A stretch of DNA of 64,000 nt from positions 62,001 through 126,000 of the forward strand of contig NZ_JAERVK010000012.1 in assembly GCF_016745425.1 (NCBI RefSeq), read 5' to 3'. Of the stretch, positions 1-8,396 are shown one piece after another; positions within the stretch are counted from its first letter, which is position 1; each line of letters begins with the position of its first letter. A program made the position numbers and the translations under genes. Under the pieces are notes generated by a model. That model did no database searches. It was not told the origin of the DNA and saw only the letters and a list, made by a program, of their open reading frames with translations. The stretch is from Candidatus Methylomicrobium oryzae (GTDB lineage: Bacteria > Pseudomonadota > Gammaproteobacteria > Methylococcales > Methylomonadaceae).

Positions 1-214
1 CCTGCGCGCCGAACTGGTTGCAGGGAAATCCCAATACCACCAGTCCCCGGTTGCGGTAGCGCCGATATAGATCTTCCAACCCCTGGTATTGGGGCGTAAA
101 GCCGCAGCGGCTGGCCGTATTGACGATCAGCAACACCTTGCCGCGGTATCGGTCGAGAGAGACCTCGGCGCCGTCCGGCGAAATTACCTTAAAATCATAA
201 ATGGAAGTTGTCAT
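1..214 (-). CDS. Glutathione peroxidase, 5' part (cut by window edge)
   Basis: N-terminal about 71 residues of a glutathione peroxidase/thiol peroxidase, which reduces peroxides with glutathione or thioredoxin in the cytoplasm. The start reads [10 protein letters not shown] and is followed by the family signatures NTASRCGFT, which holds the peroxidatic cysteine (Cys form, not selenocysteine), and [10 protein letters not shown]. The gene runs leftwards out of the window, so the Trp and Gln of the catalytic tetrad further on cannot be checked. Family assignment is firm; the electron donor is unknown. Confidence 0.9.
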   Translation of the reverse strand, partial: MTTSIYDFKVISPDGAEVSLDRYRGKVLLIVNTASRCGFTPQYQGLEDLYRRYRNRGLVVLGFPCNQFGAQ

Positions 215-895
215 CGCTGTCCGCCTCAAAATTGTAAACGCATTATCGGGAAATCGGATTGTCGTGCCGGCGCGCACCGTTTTTGCGGCTGGTCGATATT
301 GTTCCGCTCTGTTCGTTACCCGGCTCTTTCGCGGACCAGAAACGACGGAAAGCGGTTCGAAGGTCGCAGGCATCCAATATTTGCCCGAGAGATTCCTTGA
401 TCAGCAATTCCGCCGCAGCAATATCGCATAGTGGATAGTTCCACCACTGCAGACAATTCATAAACTCCTGCACCAGGCCGCTTTTTGCCTACCCCAGTTT
501 TTTTTCTTCATTCGACAGGTCGGATTTTCCATGGCTTCTCACGAGGGGTCTGAACATTCTCATGCCTCAAACCTTCCATACCCGCCAGGATAACATTTGA
601 CCGAACAGGTACGTACATGTCCTTCACGATGATGTCTTCTTCGGAAACCTGCTTATATTGCACCGGGTCGGTAACAAAAGCTCCTGCTCGTAGCATAGCT
701 CCTGTAATAACAGATTTTCCGCGTCATATTCCGGCAAACCGTCTTGTACCATTTGCCGGCAATCCGGTTGGCGCTGTTATTTTTCATGGCGCGGTATCGG
801 TTTTCGTCTATATCCGAATGGCGAAAGCCGGCAAATCTTCTGCGTTTCACGGGTAACGCCTGAATGAGGCGGAACCCGTGTACAGGGTTTGCCTA
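215..895. other. Intergenic stretch with no supported gene
   Basis: About 680 bases between the divergently placed peroxidase start and the 3' end of the membrane hydrolase gene. Short open frames exist (for example 243-473 and 508-696 on the minus strand), but they lack a good ribosome binding site and I recognise no family. The minus frame at 243-473 has a faint likeness to the C-terminal end of inositol-monophosphatase-type proteins (a [17 protein letters not shown] stretch), which could be a decayed remnant; I do not call it. Confidence 0.4.
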
Positions 896-1492
896 TCAGG
901 TTTTAAACTGCCGAATGAACTGTCTGGGTGTCACTTTAGTGACCGCATCGTCTGAAAAATTTTTCAATTGACTCTGACACAAGGCGATCAGCTTCGTCGT
1001 GTGGACGCCATTGAACAGCAGGCCGTCGGCCACTCCGGCGCACAAGCTCCAGGATAACACGATTACCACGAATTCAAGGTTGCCGCTGCGCCACATGGAC
1101 AGCGAATGGCGCCGAAAAATCCACGGTACGCCCATGGGATTGGGCCAATCGGTAAGCAGGTGCATGAGCCCGCCCGCAGCAAATCCGAAGGCGACGGGCG
1201 CCCACCCTGCCGAATTGAGACTGACGTACGAGTACCACAACAGCGTTACCCAGGGAATGCCCCAGTGGGTCAAGGTGCGATGCGTAATCCATAAACGGCG
1301 TTTTCCGCGATGCTTCTTTCGCCACCACGCGATTTCCAGCCAGTCCGGAGCCGTTCCTCCCCACGCGCCTGCCACCAATGCCAGCATCGCCAGCAATTGA
1401 AATGGCCCTCCTGCTCCTTGATGTACGACAATCACAGCCGCAAGTATGCCGGCAGCAATACCGGAGGCTTGATGAGCTTTTTTCGACGCCAT
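896..1492 (-). CDS. YdjM-like membrane-bound metal-dependent hydrolase (DUF457)
   Basis: 198-residue inner-membrane protein with four to five hydrophobic segments. It carries the family's metal-binding pattern: TAPDWLE around D50, THRTLTHW with H71 and H76, and HLLTDWPNPMG with H111 and D115. This is the layout of the YdjM/DUF457 group of predicted membrane-embedded metal hydrolases; in E. coli ydjM is LexA-controlled, but I see no clear SOS box here. The substrate of the family is not known. It is a single gene, separated on its left from the peroxidase by an empty stretch and followed upstream by a palindromic repeat array. Confidence 0.8.
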   Translation of the reverse strand: MASKKAHQASGIAAGILAAVIVVHQGAGGPFQLLAMLALVAGAWGGTAPDWLEIAWWRKKHRGKRRLWITHRTLTHWGIPWVTLLWYSYVSLNSAGWAPVAFGFAAGGLMHLLTDWPNPMGVPWIFRRHSLSMWRSGNLEFVVIVLSWSLCAGVADGLLFNGVHTTKLIALCQSQLKNFSDDAVTKVTPRQFIRQFKT

Positions 1493-1640
1493 GGATTCCT
1501 TTATCCAAAACTGATCATTTTACAAAATAACCCGCATGAGATGAAACCGGCTGACCGGTTTTTCACGGTTGGAAGGGCCGAGCCGTTCGGGTTTGGACGC
1601 ATACTTGGCTCGGTTCGCGATCGGTGCGCCTCCTAACGTC

Positions 1641-1808
1641 GGCAACTGCTCCTGCGTTGCCCTCGATCGCTTGTTCCCGACGCGATCTACCTCGCCCATC
1701 CGTGGGGTCGTCGATCGCTTGTTCCCGACGCGATCTACCTCGCCCTTCCGTGGGGTCGTCGATCGCTTGTTCCCGACGCGATCTACCTCGCCCTTCCTTG
1801 GGCTCGTA
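1641..1808. repeat. 48-bp palindromic tandem repeat array, locus A (three units)
   Basis: A head hairpin GGCAAC-N9-GTTGCC (1641-1661) is followed by three head-to-tail 48-bp units at 1665-1712, 1713-1760 and 1761-1808. Each unit opens with the inverted repeat GATCGC...GCGATC around a GTTCCCG centre and continues with CTACCTCGCCC(A/T)TCCGTGGGGTCGT; the third unit is the most diverged. Since 48 is a multiple of three, all six frames stay open and give spurious peptides with 16-residue repeats. The same head plus two units occur at 24055-24175. I take it as an extragenic palindromic repeat family, not coding. Confidence 0.85.
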
Positions 1809-1990
1809 CCTCTCTCTGTCCATAGACCACCCTTTAGTGGTGGCATCCTTGCAGTCGCCGGCACATCCTACGCATTTTCAGCTGCCGGGGCGATGAAAGC
1901 GGCTTCATGTCTGTTAAGTCAAGATATTGCGTAGGCCGGTAACTTAACGGCACCGGGAATAGCCGGACATATCGACCGATTCAGAAGGCA
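1809..1990. other. Non-coding tail of repeat locus A
   Basis: Contains GGCATCCTTGCAGTCG and CATCCTACGC stretches that resemble the tail of the second repeat locus (24157-24285), so the repeat cassette probably extends to about 1872. No gene is visible in the remainder. Confidence 0.5.
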
Positions 1991-2029
1991 TAAAAAAACG
2001 CCGGAGGATGCAATGATCCATCGGCGTTG
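1991..2029 (-). terminator. Rho-independent terminator of the min operon
   Basis: On the minus strand a hairpin AACGCCG...CGGCGTT with an inner GGAT/ATCC pairing is followed by a run of seven T. It lies 60 bases after the stop of the last gene of the minCDE cluster and reads in the right direction. Confidence 0.8.
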
Positions 2030-2090
2030 TCAGTTTTACGGCAGGTTCGGAATCGATCGGAGCCTGCCGGAAAGAATTAGACGCTTGTGC

Positions 2091-2288
2091 TTATTTCAAC
2101 GACAAAGTTTCCGCGCGGCCTACCATTTCGATATTCAGCTTGTCTTCTTTCAAAAGCCAGCCGATCGCGCGCTGGATGTCGTTTTTGTTTTCACCGGTTT
2201 CGACGGTGATTTTGTTAACGCTGGACGGTCCGTTCAGATTCAGATAATTCCAAATCTTGCCAGCCACTTCGCCTATGCTATCAGCCAT
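2091..2288 (-). CDS. Small winged helix-turn-helix protein (DUF2582-like)
   Basis: 65-residue protein starting MADSIGEVAGKIW. The start at 2288 is chosen over an upstream ATG at 2306 because AGGAGGC sits four bases before it. It has the compact winged-helix pattern (IWNYLNLNGPSSVNKITVETG...IQRAIGWLLKEDKL) of the DUF2582 family, so DNA or partner binding is likely, but the target is unknown. It follows minE in the same direction with a 30-base gap and shares the downstream terminator, so it is probably cotranscribed with the min operon. Confidence 0.75.
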   Translation of the reverse strand: MADSIGEVAGKIWNYLNLNGPSSVNKITVETGENKNDIQRAIGWLLKEDKLNIEMVGRAETLSLK

Positions 2289-2318
2289 AAAAGCCTCCTG
2301 TTGCACTGATTGAGAAAA

Positions 2319-2588
2319 CTAAGATTTTTTAGGGGGTTGATCCGGCAGCACGATATTCAGCTCAAGCGTTTCCTGATTGCCGTCCTGCTCGAAATTGAAC
2401 GAGATCGCATCCTGATTGACGTTCACGTGCTTGCGGATCACCTCCAGCAATTCTTTCTGCAATTGCGGAAGATAGGAAGGCTGGTTGCGCGAAACTCTTT
2501 CGTGCGCCACCAGAATTTGCAGCCTTTCTTTAGCCACGGATGCAGAACTAGGCCGCGAAGTTCTAAAGTAATCCAGCAAGCTCATCAT
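2319..2588 (-). CDS. minE: Cell division topological specificity factor MinE
   Basis: 89 residues starting MMSLLDYFRTS, with the N-terminal MinD-activating helix region (AKERLQILVAHERV) and the C-terminal topological specificity domain (HVNVNQDAISFNFEQDG...LELNIVLP). MinE drives pole-to-pole oscillation of MinCD, keeping division at midcell. The minD stop TGA lies inside the ATGATG at the minE start, so the two are translationally coupled. Either of the two adjacent ATG codons could be used. Confidence 0.97.
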   Translation of the reverse strand: MMSLLDYFRTSRPSSASVAKERLQILVAHERVSRNQPSYLPQLQKELLEVIRKHVNVNQDAISFNFEQDGNQETLELNIVLPDQPPKKS

Positions 2589-3394
2589 CCCCTCCCGAAG
2601 AGTTTCCCGAAGAGTCCTTTCTTCTCATCAATGAATCGGTGGGGCCGGTCTTCCCCCAAATAACGGGCAACGATATCGGCATAAGCCTGACCGGCATCGC
2701 TTTTTTCGTCCAGGATCACCGGAACCCCCGAGTTCGAAGCATTCAATACCGATTTCGATTCCGGAATCACGCCGAGCAGATGCAGCGACAGGATTTCCTG
2801 CACATCGTCGACGCTGAGCATTTCGCCCAGTTTCACCCGCTCGGGCGAATAACGGGTCAACAGCAGGTATTCCTTGATCGGCTCCTGGTTCTGCTCGGCG
2901 CGGCGCGACTTGCTGGCCAGGATGCCTAACATGCGGTCGGAGTCACGCACCGAAGACACCTCCGGATTGGTGACCACGAAAGCATCGTCGGCGAAATACA
3001 TCGCCAGATGCGCACCCTTTTCGATACCTGCCGGCGAGTCGCAGACGATGTATTTGAAATCTTTAGACAATTCGTCCAGAATTTTGCCGATGCCTTCCTG
3101 GGTCAGAGAATCTTTATCGCGTGTTTGAGAGGCCGGTAAAATGTACAGATTGTTGCAATGCTTGTCCTTGATCAACGCCTGATTCAGCGACGCCTCGCCG
3201 CTGATCACGTTGATCAGGTCGTAAACGACCCGGCGCTCGCAGCCCATCACCAAGTCCAGGTTGCGCAAGCCGACATCGAAATCGATGACGGCAGTTTTAT
3301 GGCCTCGTTTCGCAAGTCCCATCGAAATAGCGGCGCTGGTGGTGGTTTTGCCGACTCCGCCTTTACCTGATGTAACGACAATGATTCTGGCCAA
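2585..3394 (-). CDS. minD: Septum site-determining ATPase MinD
   Basis: Membrane-cycling ParA-type ATPase that recruits MinC and is released by MinE. The deviant Walker A GKGGVGKTT lies at about residues 10-18, and the C-terminus is the amphipathic membrane-targeting helix KKGLFGKLFGRG. I choose the TTG at 3394 as start: it gives MARIIVVTSGKGG and 269 residues, close to the 270 of E. coli MinD, and GGAGG lies eight bases upstream. The ATG at 3409 overlaps that ribosome binding site and would add five atypical residues. Confidence 0.95.
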   Translation of the reverse strand: MARIIVVTSGKGGVGKTTTSAAISMGLAKRGHKTAVIDFDVGLRNLDLVMGCERRVVYDLINVISGEASLNQALIKDKHCNNLYILPASQTRDKDSLTQEGIGKILDELSKDFKYIVCDSPAGIEKGAHLAMYFADDAFVVTNPEVSSVRDSDRMLGILASKSRRAEQNQEPIKEYLLLTRYSPERVKLGEMLSVDDVQEILSLHLLGVIPESKSVLNASNSGVPVILDEKSDAGQAYADIVARYLGEDRPHRFIDEKKGLFGKLFGRG

Positions 3395-3423
3395 TGGTGT
3401 TTCCTCCAAATAGAGCGTATGAG

Positions 3424-4161
3424 TTAAATTTCTTTGATGATAAGCGAATGATCCTGAAGATAAATCTGTACCGGCTTATGCCGGAACTCCTTGGACAGGT
3501 CTTCGCTGACTTTGTAAATGCCTGCGATCGAAATCAGTTCCGCCTGAAGATCGGAACAGAAAATCCGCGCTTTTTCGTTGCCCTGTACTCCGGCCAGCGC
3601 CCGGCCGCGCAAAGAACCGTAGACGTGAATATTGCCCTCGGCCATGATCTCCGTGCCGGAACTGACCGTCGCCAGCACGATCAGATCGCCGTGCGAATAA
3701 ACGCGCTGGCCCGACCGCACCGGCTGGGTGATCAACATCGTGGAAGCGCCCTCGTTCGGGGCCGGCTGTTCGGGTGTGGCCGCAATCGTTTTGGTTTTCG
3801 CGTTTTCCTGAGACGACCCGCCGCCATGCAAGGCATGAACCGGAATGCTCAACGCCAGGGCCTGCTGGTTTTGTTCCGCATTGCCGCCGCGCAGGCCGAT
3901 CGGCAATAAATTCAGTTCCCTGATTGCCTTGACCAGATCCCCCACAGGGATGTCCAGATTGCGCTTATTCAATTCCTGCAGATCCAATAGGATCGGAGAA
4001 TGTTTGAAAAAATCCGGCGCCAGGCCGATCTTTTCTTGGAGTTGTTGTTCGATGTGCTGGAGGCTGTTGTTGAATAAGACCAAAACGGGTACTGAAAAAG
4101 TACTGCTTTTAAATTCCAGCACCTGGGGGCTGGAAGACGTTTTTTTGGGGTCTGTCGACAT
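3424..4161 (-). CDS. minC: Septum site-determining inhibitor MinC
   Basis: 245 residues, first gene of the min operon. The N-terminal domain (about 1-105) is the FtsZ-inhibiting part; a Pro/Ala-rich linker follows; the C-terminal beta-helix domain (about 145-245) shows VRSGQRVYSHGDLIVLATVSSG and the conserved GNIHVYGSLRGRALAG MinD/septum-binding stretch. It lies 29 bases upstream of minD in the same direction. Confidence 0.96.
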   Translation of the reverse strand: MSTDPKKTSSSPQVLEFKSSTFSVPVLVLFNNSLQHIEQQLQEKIGLAPDFFKHSPILLDLQELNKRNLDIPVGDLVKAIRELNLLPIGLRGGNAEQNQQALALSIPVHALHGGGSSQENAKTKTIAATPEQPAPNEGASTMLITQPVRSGQRVYSHGDLIVLATVSSGTEIMAEGNIHVYGSLRGRALAGVQGNEKARIFCSDLQAELISIAGIYKVSEDLSKEFRHKPVQIYLQDHSLIIKEI

Positions 4162-4517
4162 CCGTCAATCTGCTGAATTCAGTTGTGGCTCTGATTTTAT
4201 CATTAACTATGTTAAAAAGCATACATTATCAGCGCATTATCGCCGAACAGGCCGGATTGGCGCGCAGTTCGCGCGGAACGCGGACGCTGCGGCCGTCGGC
4301 TTCGCGGAATGCTTTTCGGATTAAGAAAAGCGTGAGTCAAAAAGCGCCGGATAAATCGTTCCCGCCCGGCAAAGCACTGCAGGCTGCCACCTGAATCCAG
4401 CCACATCGGCTGACTAACATTAAACAATTGCCGTTTCTCGGCCTTTCTCTCCAATCGGCGGGATCACGGCCCGAAATTCGGGCCCTCTCTCATTTTGATC
4501 ATGAGAGGCATTTAAAA
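4162..4517. other. Intergenic region upstream of minC
   Basis: 356 bases with no supported gene. The only structure I see is an imperfect inverted repeat CTCTCATTTTGATCATGAGAG near 4474-4504, close to the 3' end of the DUF504 gene on its right; there is no T run of terminator type. Promoters of the min operon must lie here, but I cannot point to one. Confidence 0.4.
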
Positions 4518-4775
4518 TTATTCGGCTTCACGCGCCCAGATCAACCGGCCGCTCCGGTAAATTACCCGGACGCGGTGATAAGGTATGGAATACGCTTCGC
4601 CCGACTGACCAACCAGTTCAAATGAAAAATGATCGTCTTGCGGAAAGCGGATGTCCTTGAAAGCAACAATCACGATCCGCCGCTCGACCCGGTCGTAATA
4701 TCCTATCGTGAATTCATCGTTTGCCCAATCCGGATCCCAGCGGATACGGCTCAGCATCTCCTGAACGGGCTTCAT
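4518..4775 (-). CDS. DUF504 (UPF0248/MJ1316-like) small protein
   Basis: 85 residues starting MKPVQEMLSRIRWDP. The start at 4775 is preferred to one 15 codons upstream because AAGGGA lies eight bases before it and the family begins here. The sequence matches the DUF504 pattern: IRWDPxWANDEFTIGYYDR, DIRFPQDDHFSFE and IPYHRVRVIYRSGRLIW. The related MJ1316 domain is thought to recognise RNA ends; no function is proved for the free-standing bacterial form. It lies 53 bases downstream of the lipoprotein gene in the same direction and may share its transcript. Confidence 0.8.
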   Translation of the reverse strand: MKPVQEMLSRIRWDPDWANDEFTIGYYDRVERRIVIVAFKDIRFPQDDHFSFELVGQSGEAYSIPYHRVRVIYRSGRLIWAREAE

Positions 4776-4828
4776 CGTATTATCCCTTAATCGCGGCTTG
4801 AGCCCCCCCAAAAAAGCCAATTCCCTGC

Positions 4829-5404
4829 TTAATGCATGACCAACGCCGATTGCAGCAAATTTGCAGTCGTCGGGCCGCTAGTGGTTCTCACATAATCGAC
4901 GACGACCGGAATAAATTGATTGACCATGCTCTGGGGCATGTTCAGATGCTGGAACGAAGCGGCAAGCGACGTCATCGTATCGATCGAACCACCCACGTCC
5001 CCCACCGCCGGCATGGTTTTGGACAGAGGCGGGCCGACTTGCGGAGCGGCCGCCAGCATGTCCGACATGTCGGGAATCGATTGAGACAAATTATTGAAAG
5101 CTTGCGGCGCCATTTTGGCTTTGGCGGCCTGAAATATGGCCCCCGCGCCACCGAGGGCCTGTTGCCGGGAAACGCCGAGCTGATTGACCAGGACATCGGT
5201 TAAAACCGCCTGCTGGGCCGGCACGCCGGTCGCGGCGGTTCGTCCGGCCTGCATAACCGCTCTTCCCGTATCCGCAGTTCGCCCGACAGTTTCCAAACCT
5301 TGGTCAACGGTGCCGAAAACCCGCTCACCGCCATTACTCGCACAACCGGCAAGAGTAATAGAAATGAATAACAGCGTTATTTTTATACGGTCCGAATTTT
5401 TCAT
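4829..5404 (-). CDS. DUF2780-family lipoprotein
   Basis: 191 residues with a lipoprotein signal (LLFISITLAGC, lipidated Cys at about residue 21). The mature part is Ala/Gln-rich and helical, and its second half carries the DUF2780 pattern: a VLVNQLGVSRQQALGGAGAIF stretch, a SIPDM motif and LNMPQSMVNQFIPVVVDYV near the C-terminus. GAGGAGG nine bases upstream fixes the ATG start. The role of the family is unknown; it is an envelope lipoprotein. Confidence 0.8.
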   Translation of the reverse strand: MKNSDRIKITLLFISITLAGCASNGGERVFGTVDQGLETVGRTADTGRAVMQAGRTAATGVPAQQAVLTDVLVNQLGVSRQQALGGAGAIFQAAKAKMAPQAFNNLSQSIPDMSDMLAAAPQVGPPLSKTMPAVGDVGGSIDTMTSLAASFQHLNMPQSMVNQFIPVVVDYVRTTSGPTTANLLQSALVMH

Positions 5405-5652
5405 GGCAATGCCTCCTCAAAGACCCTTTCAACCTGTTCAGACCGGCATGGAATACCGTTAGCTCAAAAATGTTTTAAGCCGCCAAATTGTGGCTGGCTT
5501 TTAAAAACCAAATGGAGTCTTTAAAATCTAATTTTTCAGTATCCTGCATTCATTGCAGGCCACCCGAAAAAATCCCAAGCCTAGACGGCAAAATTCGCGC
5601 GCACTATTGCAGGTAGTGCAAATCTTAACGATCTGAATCAAGGAGAACCGAC

Positions 5653-6156
5653 ATGGCAACAAAATCCGATTTTTCTTCTGCCGAATGGGAGGTATTGAGA
5701 GATACGCCCCATCTTGTGATTTTTGCGGTCACCGTAGCCGGTGCCAGCGGTTTCTTCGGCAGCATTGCGGAAGCATTGGCTCCATCCAGTATCATTAATG
5801 AAGCCTTGCAAGGCAGTAATCAATTATTGCGGGAAGTATGCGAGCGGGAAGAAATAAAATCGTCGATCGACGCGATCAAAGAACGCGCACGGGCCAGCGG
5901 CGACTTTGCCGACATTCAGGCTGTTTTGCGCCAGGAAGCCATAAATAAATCGCGGACCGCGATCGAGATTTTGCGGCAGAAAGGATCCTCCGATGACATC
6001 TCCGCCTATAGGGATTTTCTACTCCACCTCGGCGACAAAGTCGCCAATGCCGCGACGGAAGGCGGATTTCTCGGCTTCGGCGGTGAGCGGGTCAGTGAAC
6101 ACGAGCGGACCTTGCTGGCCGAATTGGCCGAAGCCGTGGGCATGCTGCAGGCTTGA
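5653..6156 (+). CDS. Conserved-looking hypothetical protein, 167 aa
   Basis: Starts MATKSDFSSAEWEVL with AAGGAGA eight bases upstream, so translation is well supported. It is an acidic, mostly helical, probably cytoplasmic protein. Residues 20-45 form a small hydrophobic Gly/Ala/Ser-rich stretch (HLVIFAVTVAGASGFFG), and the C-terminal part is Glu/Ala-rich (EHERTLLAELAEAVGMLQA). It resembles a group of uncharacterised bacterial proteins beginning with an FTPEEW-like motif, but I know no function for it. It stands alone between two long intergenic stretches and is divergent from the DUF2780 gene. Confidence 0.7.
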   Translation: MATKSDFSSAEWEVLRDTPHLVIFAVTVAGASGFFGSIAEALAPSSIINEALQGSNQLLREVCEREEIKSSIDAIKERARASGDFADIQAVLRQEAINKSRTAIEILRQKGSSDDISAYRDFLLHLGDKVANAATEGGFLGFGGERVSEHERTLLAELAEAVGMLQA

Positions 6157-6749
6157 CGCTCGCTCTAAAGCCGTTGACCTCTGGCCGTTGCACTCCCAGC
6201 ACTTTCAAGTCATGCAGGGGCTCATTGGAAAGGAAAATTTATCGTGTTGACGCAAGATCGGCAGGATCTGTAAATTGCAGCATCGAGAGGACCAATACCG
6301 GCTTATCGATAGAATTTCCTGCCGATGCAGCTAAAAACTCCGCGATACTCCGAGCCCCTGCGTTGCCATCGGGAATCAGATTAGGTCTCATCCCCCGATT
6401 GAAACTTCTATCAGGGGTATGGGGGTATCCTTCCGAGAGCCTGTGATTCGATTCGAGATCGCTTAAAACGCCTCTTGACGTTAGCCTGAATATCGAAAGA
6501 GAAGTATTGCCGAAGGCTGTTATCCCCGAAAACGAAAAATAAGCCCTAAATCGACCGCTTACTCTATATTGAACAAAAAAACATACTTATTGTCCAATAT
6601 TAAGTTTTTCATTGTTTCTTAAGATACCTCTTATTAAAAACGCGATCACCCCTATAGCATTCCTATGCTCTTTTAAAACGATATTCCTAATTCATTCTAT
6701 AAAAATGCAAAATTAAAGCGATTTAATTAATTCAGTCAAGGAGGAACTC
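6157..6749. other. Long AT-rich intergenic region upstream of the MBL-Rieske gene
   Basis: About 590 bases. The right part (about 6540-6740) is clearly more AT-rich than the surroundings, with runs such as ATTAAGTTTTTCATTGTTTC and AAAATGCAAAATTAAAG. No open frame with a ribosome binding site and no recognisable RNA structure is visible. It probably holds the promoter of the following gene; the base composition suggests acquired DNA. Confidence 0.45.
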
Positions 6750-8297
6750 ATGCTGACAATAGAGTTTTTAGGTCAAGCCTGTACTTCACTACGATGCCAT
6801 CGAACAGGCATCGAAATCGTATCCGACCCCTGGTTTTCAGGCCCAGCACACTTGAATTCGTGGCACGCCTTTCCGGAATGGACCACCGAAGAAATGGAGC
6901 AGCTCAGGGATCGAATCGATGGAGCCACTCATATTTACCTGTCCCACGAACATGCGGATCACTTCGACCCGCAGTTTCTGCGAACCCTCAACCGCAAAAC
7001 AATTCTGGTCGGAGACTTTCAAAATGAGCGTTTTCGAAAAGAGTTGCAGAATCTCGCTTCAATTCACGAAATCAGATATTGCCGACATGGCGAAATTCTC
7101 CAGCTCGGCGATTTCGTATCGGCTCAGCTTTTTATGCAACAGCCGGCATTCCGCACAGATTCTATCCTGCTCGTTCAAACAGCGGATGGCTGTGTGTTGA
7201 ACGCCAATGATTGCGGCCTGAATACTTCGGTGCTACGGCGTATTGCGCGAAACCACCAAGTAACTCTGTTCCTGTTTACTCTCAACTATATGGCCAACGG
7301 CTATCCGATCTCCTATTTGTTCAGTGGAGATCCCGATTTTGACTCCCGAATGCAGGCTGTGCGGGATCAGACGTTAGATACTTTCCGCCTTGCCATACAG
7401 ACTCTCAATCCAGCACTTTCGGTAGCATTCGCCGGTCCCGTCACCTTCGGCGATCCGATCAACGAGCACCTGAACCGACATCCTGAAGCGTGCAACTGGT
7501 CGGATATGGTGGCCGAGTTGCAGCGGGAAGGGCCGGTAGTATGGCCAGCACCATTCTCAGCGATCGAATGTATGGAGGGTAAAGTAGCCCGATCGAATAT
7601 TCTTGACTGGGAAGGGTTCCGCGCCCGGCCCATTCACTATAGCGAACCGTTAGCAGAGCCACTTCCATCCCTGGAACAAATCCTGCAAGCGGCGGAACAC
7701 TTTGTGGATAGGCTTTCGGGAGTGCTGCACAAGACCGGCCAGCGAGTGGATACCCCGTTAATCTTGTCCGGAGTTGCCTCAATAGATCAGATCGAATCAA
7801 ATGCAGCGGATTGGTCTCTTGAAATCGATTTCGATCGTCAGCATGTCCGTTTTCTGCAACAGCCTTCCTTGCTGCCTCCTTACCTGCAAATTCTGGCGCC
7901 GGCACAAATCCTGTACGAACTCTTAACTTTCCAGGCAAATGTGGATGACCTCCTCCTATCGGCACGAGGCCGGTTTAGAAGAAACCCGGACACATTCAAT
8001 CCGATACTGCATGACCTCTTACGTTACGGAGGCGATAACCTTTCCTCACAGGCATTGATTAACTGGTCAGTACGCCGGGCGAAATGCGGCGAGTCGATTA
8101 CCATAGAAGTAGACGGCGAGCCACGCTGTATTCCTAAATTATGCCCCCATGAGGGCGAGAGCCTGGAAACGGCCGGAATCGTCAATGGCCATCTCGTATG
8201 TCCCAGGCACCGCTGGAAGTTCGATCTCAATACGGGGCAATGCGTGGCCGGCGACAGAACGGTGAACCTTTTCAGCCTCGTGGAACAACAAGGATAA
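6750..8297 (+). CDS. Metallo-beta-lactamase-fold hydrolase fused to C-terminal Rieske domain
   Basis: 515 residues, start set by AAGGAGGAACTC just upstream. The N-terminal UlaG/CMP-Neu5Ac-hydroxylase-like MBL fold has the metal motif LSHEHADHFD (H66, H68, D70, H71) and further MBL motifs. Residues about 440-515 are a Rieske [2Fe-2S] domain with CPHEG (C465, H467) and CPRHRW (C484, H487), both pairs complete. In vertebrate CMP-Neu5Ac hydroxylase the Rieske domain is N-terminal; here the order is reversed. A redox enzyme needing electrons from a ferredoxin-type partner is likely, but no reductase lies nearby and the substrate is unknown. The flanking DNA is AT-rich, suggesting transfer. Confidence 0.85.
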   Translation: MLTIEFLGQACTSLRCHRTGIEIVSDPWFSGPAHLNSWHAFPEWTTEEMEQLRDRIDGATHIYLSHEHADHFDPQFLRTLNRKTILVGDFQNERFRKELQNLASIHEIRYCRHGEILQLGDFVSAQLFMQQPAFRTDSILLVQTADGCVLNANDCGLNTSVLRRIARNHQVTLFLFTLNYMANGYPISYLFSGDPDFDSRMQAVRDQTLDTFRLAIQTLNPALSVAFAGPVTFGDPINEHLNRHPEACNWSDMVAELQREGPVVWPAPFSAIECMEGKVARSNILDWEGFRARPIHYSEPLAEPLPSLEQILQAAEHFVDRLSGVLHKTGQRVDTPLILSGVASIDQIESNAADWSLEIDFDRQHVRFLQQPSLLPPYLQILAPAQILYELLTFQANVDDLLLSARGRFRRNPDTFNPILHDLLRYGGDNLSSQALINWSVRRAKCGESITIEVDGEPRCIPKLCPHEGESLETAGIVNGHLVCPRHRWKFDLNTGQCVAGDRTVNLFSLVEQQG

Positions 8298-8351
8298 GAA
8301 TGCAACCCAGGGTAAACATGCGTTGCGTAAATGCCTGACCGTAATGAATCG

Positions 8352-8381
8352 GGATGCGGTTAACCATGGAAAACCGCATCC
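8352..8381. other. Hairpin after the MBL-Rieske gene
   Basis: Perfect 10-bp arms GGATGCGGTT and AACCGCATCC around a 10-base loop, 54 bases after the stop codon. There is no T run, so it is not a standard terminator; it may still end or stabilise the transcript. Confidence 0.6.
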
Positions 8382-8396
8382 TCCGTACCCAGTACG

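Noticed and set aside
243-473. Minus-strand 76-residue frame with weak likeness to inositol monophosphatase C-termini
   Set aside because: Too short and too weak, with no ribosome binding site; at best an old remnant.
1665-1808. CRISPR array
   Set aside because: Units are head-to-tail with no unique spacers, and no cas genes are near.
1520-1934. Open frames with tandem 16-residue repeats (RSRREQAIDDPTEGRG and the like) on both strands
   Set aside because: They arise only because the repeat unit is 48 bp, a multiple of three. The DNA is a palindromic extragenic repeat; no ribosome site or family supports coding.
3395-3409. ATG at 3409 as the minD start
   Set aside because: It would overlap the GGAGG ribosome site that serves the TTG at 3394, and the added residues are not found in MinD.
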